Of a stretch of 64,000 nt of DNA, positions 16,266-24,016 are shown one piece after another (position 1 is the stretch's first letter; each line of letters opens with the position of its first letter). Origin of the DNA: Anaerosolibacter carboniphilus (GTDB lineage Bacteria > Bacillota > Clostridia > Peptostreptococcales > Thermotaleaceae); contig NZ_JACHEN010000029.1 of NCBI RefSeq assembly GCF_014205875.1, forward strand, positions 1 to 64,000. Direction: 5' to 3'. The notes under the pieces were generated by a model, which was not told the DNA's origin, did not search any database, and worked only from the letters and a program-made list of their open reading frames with translations. The position numbers and the translations under genes were made by a program.

Positions 16266-16988
16266 ATGAAACTATTTAGAACAATAATACTTTGTTTAGT
16301 GATTGTTTTCTTTGTTGGAAGTATCAACGCTATGGCTGCTACACCTATTAAAATTATCTTAGATGGTAAGGAATGTGTATTTCCTGACGTACAGCCCTAT
16401 GTTAATGCGGATAACCGCACCCTAGTACCCATACGTTTTGTTGCTACTGAACTGGGAGCAAATGTAGAATGGAATAAGGAAGAAAGTAGTGTCAAAATAA
16501 CGAGTGATGGGAATGTAATTCTATTAAAAATTGATGATGAGGTCATCACAGTAAACGAAAAACCTATAACTTTAGATACAAAACCCATATTAAAAGAAGG
16601 CCGTACGATGGTGCCTCTTCGTTTCATATCTGAAACATTACAAAAGAATGTTGAATATAAAAATGGTATTGTAACGATAACAGATTTAACAGTACCTACT
16701 CTTACGATTGATGTGGCAAAAAAACTGATAGTGATAGACAAAAATATATATCCAATCATTAGTGCAGGAAGAAATATACAGCCAGGCGTATACACTGTGA
16801 AAAAAGTGAACAATCAAGTGAATTTGATGACAGGGGAAACGATATATAATATCTTAGCCCAGGATGGAGATAAGCAATTTTATATTGATCCGTTTTCAAG
16901 GTCAGGGGAAGATATAAAGATTGATGCTGAGAATTTTGGTGAATTGATCAAACAAATAAAACTTGGTGATTTAATAAGGGTGGAATAG
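16266..16988 (+). CDS. Secreted protein with copper-amine-oxidase N-terminal (stalk) domains
   Basis: 240 residues with an N-terminal signal peptide (ILCLVIVFFVGSINAMA, cleavage near residue 25). Two copies of the stalk-type PF07833 motif follow: NRTLVPIRFVATELGANVEW (about 50-70) and GRTMVPLRFISETLQKNVEY (about 110-130). Despite the family name these domains are usual in clostridial surface proteins and carry no oxidase activity. The C-terminal 90 residues are not recognised. It is the first gene behind the c-di-GMP riboswitch, so its level should follow the motile/sessile switch. Confidence 0.85.
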   Translation: MKLFRTIILCLVIVFFVGSINAMAATPIKIILDGKECVFPDVQPYVNADNRTLVPIRFVATELGANVEWNKEESSVKITSDGNVILLKIDDEVITVNEKPITLDTKPILKEGRTMVPLRFISETLQKNVEYKNGIVTITDLTVPTLTIDVAKKLIVIDKNIYPIISAGRNIQPGVYTVKKVNNQVNLMTGETIYNILAQDGDKQFYIDPFSRSGEDIKIDAENFGELIKQIKLGDLIRVE

Positions 16989-17014
16989 AAAATATTCGAA
17001 GGGATATAGATAAG

Positions 17015-18154
17015 ATGAAAAGGATTATAGCCTTGATATTGATATTTATGTTCTGTTTTACAGTAAATGTATGGGCAGAAGAAGATATAAAGATAAGGAT
17101 TGATGATTTTTTCACAAAATTGGACACTTCTCCTTTCTTGATAGAAGGGCGCACGATGATACCAGTAAGGGGAGTGCTTGAAATTCTAGGTGCCATCATT
17201 TCATGGGATGGAAAAACCCAAACCGTAGCAGCGAAACGTGCAGACGTAGAGGTAAGGATGATCATTAACCAAAAGACTGCATATATAAATGGAGTAGCTG
17301 TTGAACTTGATGTTGCTCCAATATTAAAAGATGGACATACATATGTACCACTGCGGGTTATATCAGAAGCTTTTAACCAAGATGTGACATGGGATAGTAA
17401 ATATAAGATAGTGAATATTAAGGAAAAGCCTGTTCGCTATACGCAAGAACAATTATGGTGGGGATATGCAGTAGCGGCGAATCTGACTACAGTAAATAAT
17501 GGATCAACCAGATGTCTAGGTGGCGTGTCTAGGCGACCGCTTGTGAAGCGACCCAAAAGCACGGATGAATCCCCAGCAGCAATTGCATCATTTCATCGTG
17601 ATCTATTGTCAAGCGGATGGGGAATAGATGACCGTGAAGAGTGCATTAAAACTCTCCAACAACTATATAGGGGTATGCATAATGAAGTTTATCTAGAGGT
17701 GAAATACGTTTTAGACGCAATGACAGATAAACAATTTAGTGAAATGATGAAAGATATTAAAATTAATGACCAGGCTAAGGCGGAAATAAATTTTGTAAAG
17801 AAATATGATAAGGAATTAGGAGATCGTGGCATCATTGGATGGGATTGGTCTCGAATGGTTAGTGTTACGGGGTGGGGTTATCTAGCAGGATATTTGAGTT
17901 ACGAAGAAGCTACTGAAATAATCATGGGTGTTGCACAATCTGTTCAAAAGGTCTTTGATTCATGGGATGATATAGGATTAAGCTATGTACGTGGTTATGA
18001 ATTTTGGTCAGGAGAATCTGTCGATACACAGGGGAGTGGTGCCGCATATCGTATGGATATACACAAAAAATTGATAAATTACGAAAATAGTCCTTATAAT
18101 ACCTTGCCTTGGAATATGTCATTAGAACCGGATGATAATACGAAGACATATTGA
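17015..18154 (+). CDS. Secreted stalk-domain protein with DUF1266 C-terminal domain
   Basis: 379 residues: signal peptide (IIALILIFMFCFTVNVWA), stalk-type copper-amine-oxidase N-terminal domain at about 30-135 (GRTMIPVRGVLEILGAIISW, GHTYVPLRVISEAFNQDVTW), then a DUF1266 region at about 145-350. The DUF1266 part shows GWDWSRMVSVTGWGYLAGYLSYEEA and SWDDIGLSYVRGYEFW, its typical end. DUF1266 is normally cytoplasmic or unassigned, so export behind a stalk domain is notable. It lies 26 bases after the previous gene with GAAGGGA before the ATG, so it is in the same c-di-GMP-controlled transcript. Function unknown. Confidence 0.82.
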   Translation: MKRIIALILIFMFCFTVNVWAEEDIKIRIDDFFTKLDTSPFLIEGRTMIPVRGVLEILGAIISWDGKTQTVAAKRADVEVRMIINQKTAYINGVAVELDVAPILKDGHTYVPLRVISEAFNQDVTWDSKYKIVNIKEKPVRYTQEQLWWGYAVAANLTTVNNGSTRCLGGVSRRPLVKRPKSTDESPAAIASFHRDLLSSGWGIDDREECIKTLQQLYRGMHNEVYLEVKYVLDAMTDKQFSEMMKDIKINDQAKAEINFVKKYDKELGDRGIIGWDWSRMVSVTGWGYLAGYLSYEEATEIIMGVAQSVQKVFDSWDDIGLSYVRGYEFWSGESVDTQGSGAAYRMDIHKKLINYENSPYNTLPWNMSLEPDDNTKTY

Positions 18155-18198
18155 TAGTAGGAAGGACAATTTGAAAGCACTGAAAAAACACTGTCACG

Positions 18199-18246
18199 AC
18201 CTTCTGTAGGTTGCTTAAATAGCGACTTGCAGAAGGTTATGTTTTT
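18199..18246 (+). terminator. Terminator of the stalk-protein operon
   Basis: ACCTTCTG (18199-18206) pairs with CAGAAGGT (18230-18237), with additional partly wobble pairing inside, then ATGTTTTT. Confidence 0.75.
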
Positions 18247-18642
18247 AGGAGAAGAGCAGCAGCGTTCCGAATATAAACTTATTTTCAATTGTTGATACAA
18301 ATAAATACAGGAATTATATTTAAAAAATATTGAATTATTTGGAGTTGATGAATATAATTAATGTAATAAAATCATGTGGTATATATAGTGATATAGAATT
18401 GAGTATTATAAGGAGATATCATTTATTTTAGAAAGGAGTCGATTAAGAATGCAACGATTAAGCATACAGTATCAACTTTCCCATAATCCCCCACCAACTA
18501 TGACTTATTAATATGGGGAAACAGCCTGATCAATGAAATTTATCTTAGTAGAAGATTCAGTTTAAAATACTATGTCAGGAGTTCCCCAAAAAGAAAAGTA
18601 AAAAATCTATTTAAAATCTAATATACTTAGGGGGTTATACTC
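18247..18642 (+). other. Leader of the EamA gene with a possible structured RNA and a 20-codon ORF
   Basis: No full gene is present. A short frame at 18449-18511 (MQRLSIQYQLSHNPPPTMTY) follows GAAAGGAG at suitable distance and could be a leader peptide. Directly after it, TGGGGAA (18514-18520) pairs with TTCCCCA (18582-18588), CCTGA (18525-18529) with TCAGG (18575-18579), and an inner ATCTT/AAGAT hairpin lies at 18542-18556. I do not recognise it as a known riboswitch. Confidence 0.35.
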
Positions 18643-19539
18643 TTGAATAGACGTGATATAGGTATAGGATTCATCGTAGCAATTTTGTGGGGTCTCAACT
18701 TTATTGCTATTAAAATGGGGGTGGCGAATATGCCACCGCTGTTGCTGGCAACGATTCGCTTTGTTGTTTTATGTATTCCGGCCATATTCTTCTTGCCTCG
18801 GCCGCCAGTAGATTGGCGTTGGCTCATTGCGCTGGGATTGACTCTTAATGTGGGGCAATTTGCGTTTCTCTTTATGGGCGTTAAATTGGGCATGCCTGCG
18901 GGACTTTCTTCTCTTGTACATCAGTCCCAGGCTTTTTTCACATTGGTAATTGCAGCCTTGCTGATAGGAGAGCGTTGGCATTGGAATCATGTCGTTGGCC
19001 TTATGATAGCCGCTGTGGGTATGGTTGTTGTAGGATCACAACAAGGTGGCAGTATGACGGCAGCTGGATTTTGGCTCACCCTGGCGGCATCTGCTAGCTG
19101 GGGCACTGGTAATGTAATTATGCGTCGGGCTACTCAAGGAGTTCCTCCTTTTTCTATGGTATCTTTAGTCGTCTGGGCAGGTGCGGTGGCTATATTTCCG
19201 CTAGCTTTTTTGTCCTTATGCATAGAAGGTCTTGGCGCATGGCAGGCAGCATGGCATTCAGTTAACTGGGTTACAGTAGTTTCGGTAATCTACTTAGCCT
19301 ATTTTGCATCCTTGGGTGGTTATGGCCTGTGGGGAAAATTACTTTCTCGTTATCCTGCAGCTGTGGTTTCTCCTTTTGCGCTATTGGTTCCGATAATAGG
19401 TATGAGCAGCGCTGTGCTGTTCCTGAGGGAAACATTCTCCCTGTGGCAGATTATGGGAGCCCTGCTGGTGATGATAGGTTTGGTAGTCAATGTTTTTGGC
19501 GGACGGTTAGAGAAAAGTATAGAGAAGAAGCAGGTATAG
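18643..19539 (+). CDS. EamA/DMT-superfamily transporter
   Basis: 298-residue integral membrane protein with ten predicted segments in two EamA repeats: repeat 1 starts GFIVAILWGLNFIAIKMGV, repeat 2 starts FWLTLAASASWGTGNVIMRR. RhaT/YdcZ-like exporters of amino acids or metabolites belong here; the substrate is not deducible. The start is TTG with AGGGGGT 8 bases upstream. Its base composition is clearly GC-richer (around half G+C by eye) than the AT-rich genes on both sides, and its codons favour C and G in third position, which suggests acquisition from a different genome. It ends at a strong terminator. Confidence 0.88.
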   Translation: MNRRDIGIGFIVAILWGLNFIAIKMGVANMPPLLLATIRFVVLCIPAIFFLPRPPVDWRWLIALGLTLNVGQFAFLFMGVKLGMPAGLSSLVHQSQAFFTLVIAALLIGERWHWNHVVGLMIAAVGMVVVGSQQGGSMTAAGFWLTLAASASWGTGNVIMRRATQGVPPFSMVSLVVWAGAVAIFPLAFLSLCIEGLGAWQAAWHSVNWVTVVSVIYLAYFASLGGYGLWGKLLSRYPAAVVSPFALLVPIIGMSSAVLFLRETFSLWQIMGALLVMIGLVVNVFGGRLEKSIEKKQV

Positions 19540-19615
19540 TGTTTCTATTCAATTAACTCAATTTTGGATTTGTGGGAGCGTGTTTCGCTCCTGCTAATTA
19601 AATCCACAATAGTTC

Positions 19616-19640
19616 AAAAGCCGCATTTTATGCGGCTTTT
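19616..19640 (+). terminator. Terminator of the EamA gene
   Basis: AAAAGCCGCAT-TTT-ATGCGGCTTTT, a perfect 11-bp stem with a T-run. Confidence 0.9.
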
Positions 19641-19644
19641 GTTA

Positions 19645-19807
19645 ATATCTAGGAAATTATGGTCTTCAATTTCCTAGATATGGGGTGTGCAGAGGGGATT
19701 TTCCCCTTTGCCGTATTAAGGAAGGTCCTCAGGAAGCTGCTTTGCAGCCGTCGAAGGAAACCTAGGGTTTCCTAGCGAAAACAAATTGCCGATAGGCAAC
19801 TTTGTTC
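19645..19807 (+). repeat. Multi-hairpin intergenic repeat, copy 2
   Basis: 163 bp, differing from copy 3 (50056-50218) at a single base and from copy 1 at several positions plus a short deletion. The opening stem is ATATCTAGGAAATT/AATTTCCTAGATAT, followed by the GCAGAGGGGA/TCCCCTTTGC, GCTGC-TTT-GCAGC, AGGAAACC/GGTTTCCT and AACAAATTGCC/GGCAACTTTGTT hairpins. It starts five bases after the EamA terminator. Confidence 0.92.
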
Positions 19808-19987
19808 TTTAGAGTAGGCTCTGTTAAAGTTTAATGTCCTGTTAGAATCGATTCATGGGGGAAGCCATTGATAACGATAATATTGTAAATAAATGTTCTA
19901 GAAAAATAAAGTCATAGTATTTGGGAACCATTGTTCATGTAGTCCGTCTAAAATAAGAAAGAAAAAACAAATAGATGAGGTGAGACA

Positions 19988-20677
19988 ATGGCTATAAAAT
20001 CTAAAATGATTTCTCTTGGTAGTGCTGCGGTAATAACATTAACATTAGCAGGACATAGTTTTGCAGCAGCAATTCCATTTACAGATCTTGGAGACATAAA
20101 TGCAAAAGAGAAGATTCTTGTACTTCAAGAAAAAGGCTATGTAAAGGGTGTTGCTGATGGTTTGTTTGCTCCTAATAGTGTAATTACAGCAGCCGAAGGT
20201 ATTCAACTTATTGTTAATGCTTTAGAGCTGAATCTTGATACGGTAAGATTCATTAAGGAGCCAAAAGCGACTGATTACTATACAAAGGCGAATGATGATG
20301 CTTGGTATGCAGGTGCTTTGATTATTGCTGCTGTAAACGGTCTCGAATTTCCTAACGATCTTGATCCAAGTCAAGAATGGACCCGAGAAGAGTTTACGTA
20401 TCATCTGATTAAAGCTGTAGAAGCGCACAGCAATCTTCCAATGATTAAAATTATTCCAGCTGATATTACAGATGGAGATCAGATAACGATGGATTACAGT
20501 GGTGCTATTCAACGTGCACTTATTTATGGTGTTGTTCAGCTGGATGCAGAAGGAAAATTCAATCCAAGAGCTAAAATTTCACGTGAAGAAGCAGCAGGAC
20601 AAATCTACAATGTCCTTGAATATATCAAGGCACATCCAGCACCAGCTATAGATTTGGAGGAGGCTGCAACAGAATAA
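19988..20677 (+). CDS. S-layer homology (SLH) domain protein
   Basis: 229 residues with a signal peptide (ISLGSAAVITLTLAGHSFAAA, cleavage near 27). Three SLH-like units can be followed: FTDLGDINAKEKILVLQEKGYVKGVADGLFAPNSVITAAEGIQLI (about 30-75), a divergent middle unit around DAWYAGALIIAAVNGLEFP (about 100-140), and MDYSGAIQRALIYGVVQLDAEGKFNPRAKISREEAAGQI (about 165-210). SLH repeats bind pyruvylated secondary cell-wall polymer. No other domain is present, so it may be an S-layer accessory or anchoring protein. GAGGTGAGAC precedes the ATG; it ends at a strong terminator. Confidence 0.87.
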   Translation: MAIKSKMISLGSAAVITLTLAGHSFAAAIPFTDLGDINAKEKILVLQEKGYVKGVADGLFAPNSVITAAEGIQLIVNALELNLDTVRFIKEPKATDYYTKANDDAWYAGALIIAAVNGLEFPNDLDPSQEWTREEFTYHLIKAVEAHSNLPMIKIIPADITDGDQITMDYSGAIQRALIYGVVQLDAEGKFNPRAKISREEAAGQIYNVLEYIKAHPAPAIDLEEAATE

Positions 20678-20720
20678 ATGTGATAAAAGAAAAAAGCAAA
20701 TAGAGTTATTTACAATTTTA

Positions 20721-20756
20721 AACACCCCCCTCGGCAGAAATGTCGAGGGGGGTGTT
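20721..20756. terminator. Terminator between convergent SLH and radical SAM genes
   Basis: AACACCCCCCTCG (20721-20733) pairs perfectly with CGAGGGGGGTGTT (20744-20756). Very GC-rich for this region. Confidence 0.85.
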
Positions 20757-20796
20757 GTTGATATTCCGAAGTTCTCGATCGTTTTGATGAATTTTT

Positions 20797-21885
20797 TTAT
20801 CCTTTTGCAAGATAAGACTTTATCAACTCTCTGTTCTCCCAGAGAGCACAGCCACCTTGATTTTCAACAAGTAATTCATGATTTTCTCGAATTCTTTTCA
20901 AATAGTCCGATTCTAGACATTCCTTTAAGGTCTTATCCCTCAAATTCGAGTCAGAAAATGGTGCGAAAGGGCAGGGTTCCACGCTGCCGTCCGGACTTAT
21001 ATGAACAAAACCCCGTCCTGAAGCTATGCAACCTCCAAAGTATTGCTCATCTCCAGGAAAAGCTATAAATGACGCGGGAAGAGTATCTTTCAGGATATCT
21101 AGGCGCTCCATCAATAATTGTTTTTGGTCATCACTCAGGATCAAATGTTCCGTCCCAGCTTCCACTGGAACATATTCAATAAAGAAGAACAGCTTACAGC
21201 GATCACGAAGTAGTTCTCTTATAAACTGTTGATTTGTAACTGTATTCAGATTGCTTGATGTAACAGTGATAGCGCATCCGTAAAATATACGGTATTCTTG
21301 TAGATTTTTAAATAGGGTTTTTAGTTTTTTATAAACGCCATCGCCTCGTCTATGATCGGTATCCTCTTCCAGTCCCTCTATACTGATTACGGGGACGATA
21401 TTTTTTAATGATCGTAAGTTTTTCACCAATTCATCATCGATCATGAGGCCATTGGTGAATACGGGGAATATTATATCGCTGTATGAATTAGCAATATCCA
21501 TAATTTCATGCTTTCGCACCAAAGGCTCTCCACCAGCTAGTAAAATAAAGGAAATACCTAATTCTCTGGCTTCGCCCACCATGGTTTTTAGTCGTTCAAA
21601 AGCTATTTCTCCAGAGGAATTTCTATGCTGTGCATGGGCGTAGCAGCCTGCACATCTCAGATTGCATCGATGGGTGATGCTTGCAATCATAAAGGCAGGA
21701 ATATGCAGCCCTTGGTTTTCATATTCTTCTCGCCTTCGCGCTGCCTTCCTTTGTGACGCAATGGTCTTAAGTAGAAAAGAAACCTGAGACGGACTACGAA
21801 GATTTTCTTTCAGTATGTTTTCCAATAGTCGATTGATTCCTTCATTCATCCTTTTGTTAAAAGTAAAAATGTCAGGAAACTCCAT
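20797..21885 (-). CDS. Radical SAM/SPASM-domain protein
   Basis: About 362 residues. The radical SAM cluster motif is CNLRCAGC (about residue 74-81) with GGEP further on; the C-terminal SPASM-like region has cysteines in GGCIASGRG, EPCPFAPF and GGCALWENR. Such proteins modify peptides or proteins with auxiliary Fe-S clusters, but no precursor peptide gene is recognisable next to it; the neighbours are an SLH protein and a phosphoribosyltransferase. ATG 21885 is 8 bases after AAAGGGG; the GTG three codons upstream touches that site. Function unassigned. Confidence 0.82.
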   Translation of the reverse strand: MEFPDIFTFNKRMNEGINRLLENILKENLRSPSQVSFLLKTIASQRKAARRREEYENQGLHIPAFMIASITHRCNLRCAGCYAHAQHRNSSGEIAFERLKTMVGEARELGISFILLAGGEPLVRKHEIMDIANSYSDIIFPVFTNGLMIDDELVKNLRSLKNIVPVISIEGLEEDTDHRRGDGVYKKLKTLFKNLQEYRIFYGCAITVTSSNLNTVTNQQFIRELLRDRCKLFFFIEYVPVEAGTEHLILSDDQKQLLMERLDILKDTLPASFIAFPGDEQYFGGCIASGRGFVHISPDGSVEPCPFAPFSDSNLRDKTLKECLESDYLKRIRENHELLVENQGGCALWENRELIKSYLAKG

Positions 21886-21921
21886 TTCTAACACCCCTTT
21901 GAATCCCTTTTGATAAGACTA

Positions 21922-21950
21922 AATATATCAATATGCTATTTGGTTGTCAA
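21922..21950 (-). promoter_or_regulatory. Promoter of the radical SAM gene
   Basis: On the minus strand TTGACA (21950-21945), 17-bp spacer, TATATT (21927-21922), about 36 bases before the start codon. Confidence 0.7.
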
Positions 21951-22088
21951 TAAATTTTATAGGAAAAAAGTGGAAAAAATGTTGATGTCATAAAATTTCA
22001 GCATGACGATGATTTCGCTGCATAGGAATAAATCAGCTTCATTGTGCTAAAACTTTATCTGAACAAGCTGAAAAGTGTGGTGCGTAAA

Positions 22089-22724
22089 ATGATATTTGTA
22101 GATAGAAATGATGCAGGAAAAAAACTTTGTGAGAATTTGGAAAAATTTAAAAAAGAAGATGTAATTGTTCTTGCAGTGCCGAGAGGTGGACTTGAGGTAG
22201 CCTATGATCCAATAAAAAGCTTTAATTTCGAATGGGATTTAATTATTCCAAGAAAAATAGGTGCTCCCCATAACAAAGAAATAGCGATAGGAGCAGTATC
22301 AGCGGATGGCAGTTATTTTCTCGATGATCATTATGTGAACATGCTGGGTGTATCGCAAGCCTATATAGAGCTGGAAATCTCAGAACAAATTAAAGAAATT
22401 CACCGAAGAATGAGGGAGTACAGAGGCAGCGATACGTTTCCAAAGGTTGAGGGTAAGACGGTGATCATCATTGATGACGGAATCGCTACGGGATTTACGA
22501 TACTTGCTGCTTTGAAGGCGGTTAAGAAACAGGGAGCATCAAAAACTGTTTTAGCTGTTCCCGTTGGCCCAAAGGATATGATAGAAAAATTTAAGAAGTT
22601 TGTTGATGAAATAATATGTCTTCATATACCTGATGAGTTTTATGCTGTAGGAGCATATTATATGAATTTTGAGCAGGTCACGGATGAAGAAGTATTTCGA
22701 ATGATGAATGAATTGAGGAGGTAG
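22089..22724 (+). CDS. Phosphoribosyltransferase-family protein
   Basis: 211 residues from ATG 22089 (MIFVDRNDAG). The PRPP-binding motif VIIIDDGIATGFT is clear (about residue 121-133), together with the N-terminal LAVPRGGLEVAYDP and IPRKIGAP segments typical of the stand-alone predicted phosphoribosyltransferases seen in many bacteria, often fused to or near dienelactone-hydrolase-like proteins. The natural base is unknown. The reading frame stays open upstream to a possible earlier start, but homologues of this type begin with F-x-[DN]R-x-x-AG, as here. The ribosome-binding site is weak. Confidence 0.8.
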   Translation: MIFVDRNDAGKKLCENLEKFKKEDVIVLAVPRGGLEVAYDPIKSFNFEWDLIIPRKIGAPHNKEIAIGAVSADGSYFLDDHYVNMLGVSQAYIELEISEQIKEIHRRMREYRGSDTFPKVEGKTVIIIDDGIATGFTILAALKAVKKQGASKTVLAVPVGPKDMIEKFKKFVDEIICLHIPDEFYAVGAYYMNFEQVTDEEVFRMMNELRR

Positions 22725-22804
22725 ATAAAAGAAGTTGCTGATTTTGTAACGCTTTCGAACGATGAAGATGGCGTTAGATATGTTCTAGAAAAGTTTATTT
22801 TAAC

Positions 22805-22846
22805 ATACAAAAACGGACTATGAATCTGCATAGGCCGTTTTTGTAT
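22805..22846 (+). terminator. Terminator behind the phosphoribosyltransferase gene
   Basis: ATACAAAAACGG-x-CTAT pairs with ATAG-x-CCGTTTTTGTAT around a short loop, ending in a T-run. Confidence 0.8.
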
Positions 22847-23078
22847 ATATAGGATTTACCATTTTAAGGTAAAATTTATGTTTTATAAGGCATATGTTAA
22901 GATACGTGAAAATATTTATTTAGAATACGGAACTATCAATATGGACGTAGAGAATACAGTTCAAAATTATTTTATTCTAAGTAATGTTTGCGAGAATTTT
23001 TCTGTACAAAAGCAGAGGATCAAATGGAATTGCTTTATGGATCTGCAAAATCTATTTATATAAAAAGGGGGAACGTGC

Positions 23079-24005
23079 ATGAAGGTAAAATCCAAAATCT
23101 TTTTATACGTCATTTTAGGAGTAATCCTAGCCTCAAACTGCTGGTATATTTTAAAGACAGGAGAAAAAGCCTTAGTAGTACGATTTGGAGAAAACGTAAA
23201 AGTAGAAATCACAACCGGACTAAAATTTAAAATACCTTTTATAGATCGTATTATCAAGTACAATACTGAAGAATTACATCAGTTAGAATATGGATTTATA
23301 TCGCACCAAGAGAGAAATGGTGAAAATGATCAATCGGTTAAATTGGGATATACTGACAATCAAGCTGAATCCTTACTGCTAACAAAAGGAAGCTATATTG
23401 TCAACGGAGAACTCATTCTACAATATAAAATAGGGAATGTTTATGATTACCATTACAAAGTTGACGATCAAATAGGAACCTTGCGACTCGCCTTGGAAAG
23501 TGTAATCAGGCGTAACGTTCAAAATAAGAGCTTGGATGATGCTTTACTGAATAAAGAAGTAATATCGGCTGAGATTTTGCCTGAGATTAGAAAGAAAGTC
23601 AACGAATATGGCTTAGGAATAGAAGTAGTAAACGTTGAAATTCAAAATATCAGCGTACCAAGTGAAGTCAAAGCGGCATACGACGATGTAAATAACGCCA
23701 AAAACGAAAAAAGTGGAAGATTAGAAGAAGCCAACAAATATAAGAATTCGATAATCCCTGAAGCAAGAGCTGAAGCATATAAAATGGTAGAAGATGCAAA
23801 AGGATATAAATCAGAAAAAGTAGGGCAGGCAAAAGGAGATGTTGCAAGCTTCCTGCAAGTTTATGAACAGTACAAAGTAGCTCCTAATGGAACAAAGAAA
23901 AGATTGTACTTGGAAACAATGGAAAAAGTTTTAAAGATCGCAAAAAACAAATACATTGTTGATATACAAGACGGTGCTATAAAATATATTCCAATAGGGA
24001 AGTAG
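23079..24005 (+). CDS. SPFH/band-7 membrane protein, HflC-like
   Basis: 308 residues: one N-terminal membrane anchor (IFLYVILGVILASNCWYIL), then the SPFH domain (ALVVRFGENVKVEITTGLKFKIPFIDRI through about residue 210) and a coiled-coil rich in Lys/Glu/Ala (RLEEANKYKNSIIPEARAEAYKMVEDAKGY), ending in IVDIQDGAIKYIPIGK. This is the HflC pattern; HflC and HflK form a large membrane ring around FtsH protease. GGGGGAAC precedes the ATG. Its partner starts 12 bases downstream, so the two are co-transcribed, in the order HflC then HflK, the reverse of the usual hflK-hflC. Confidence 0.85.
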   Translation: MKVKSKIFLYVILGVILASNCWYILKTGEKALVVRFGENVKVEITTGLKFKIPFIDRIIKYNTEELHQLEYGFISHQERNGENDQSVKLGYTDNQAESLLLTKGSYIVNGELILQYKIGNVYDYHYKVDDQIGTLRLALESVIRRNVQNKSLDDALLNKEVISAEILPEIRKKVNEYGLGIEVVNVEIQNISVPSEVKAAYDDVNNAKNEKSGRLEEANKYKNSIIPEARAEAYKMVEDAKGYKSEKVGQAKGDVASFLQVYEQYKVAPNGTKKRLYLETMEKVLKIAKNKYIVDIQDGAIKYIPIGK

Positions 24006-24016
24006 GGGGAGGTTTT

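Noticed and set aside
16266..18154. Copper amine oxidase activity for the two stalk-domain proteins
   Set aside because: Only the small N-terminal stalk-type domain is present; the quinone-cofactor catalytic domain is absent.
22878..23063. 61-codon frame before the HflC-like gene
   Set aside because: No ribosome-binding site, AT-rich composition and no recognisable motif; probably chance.
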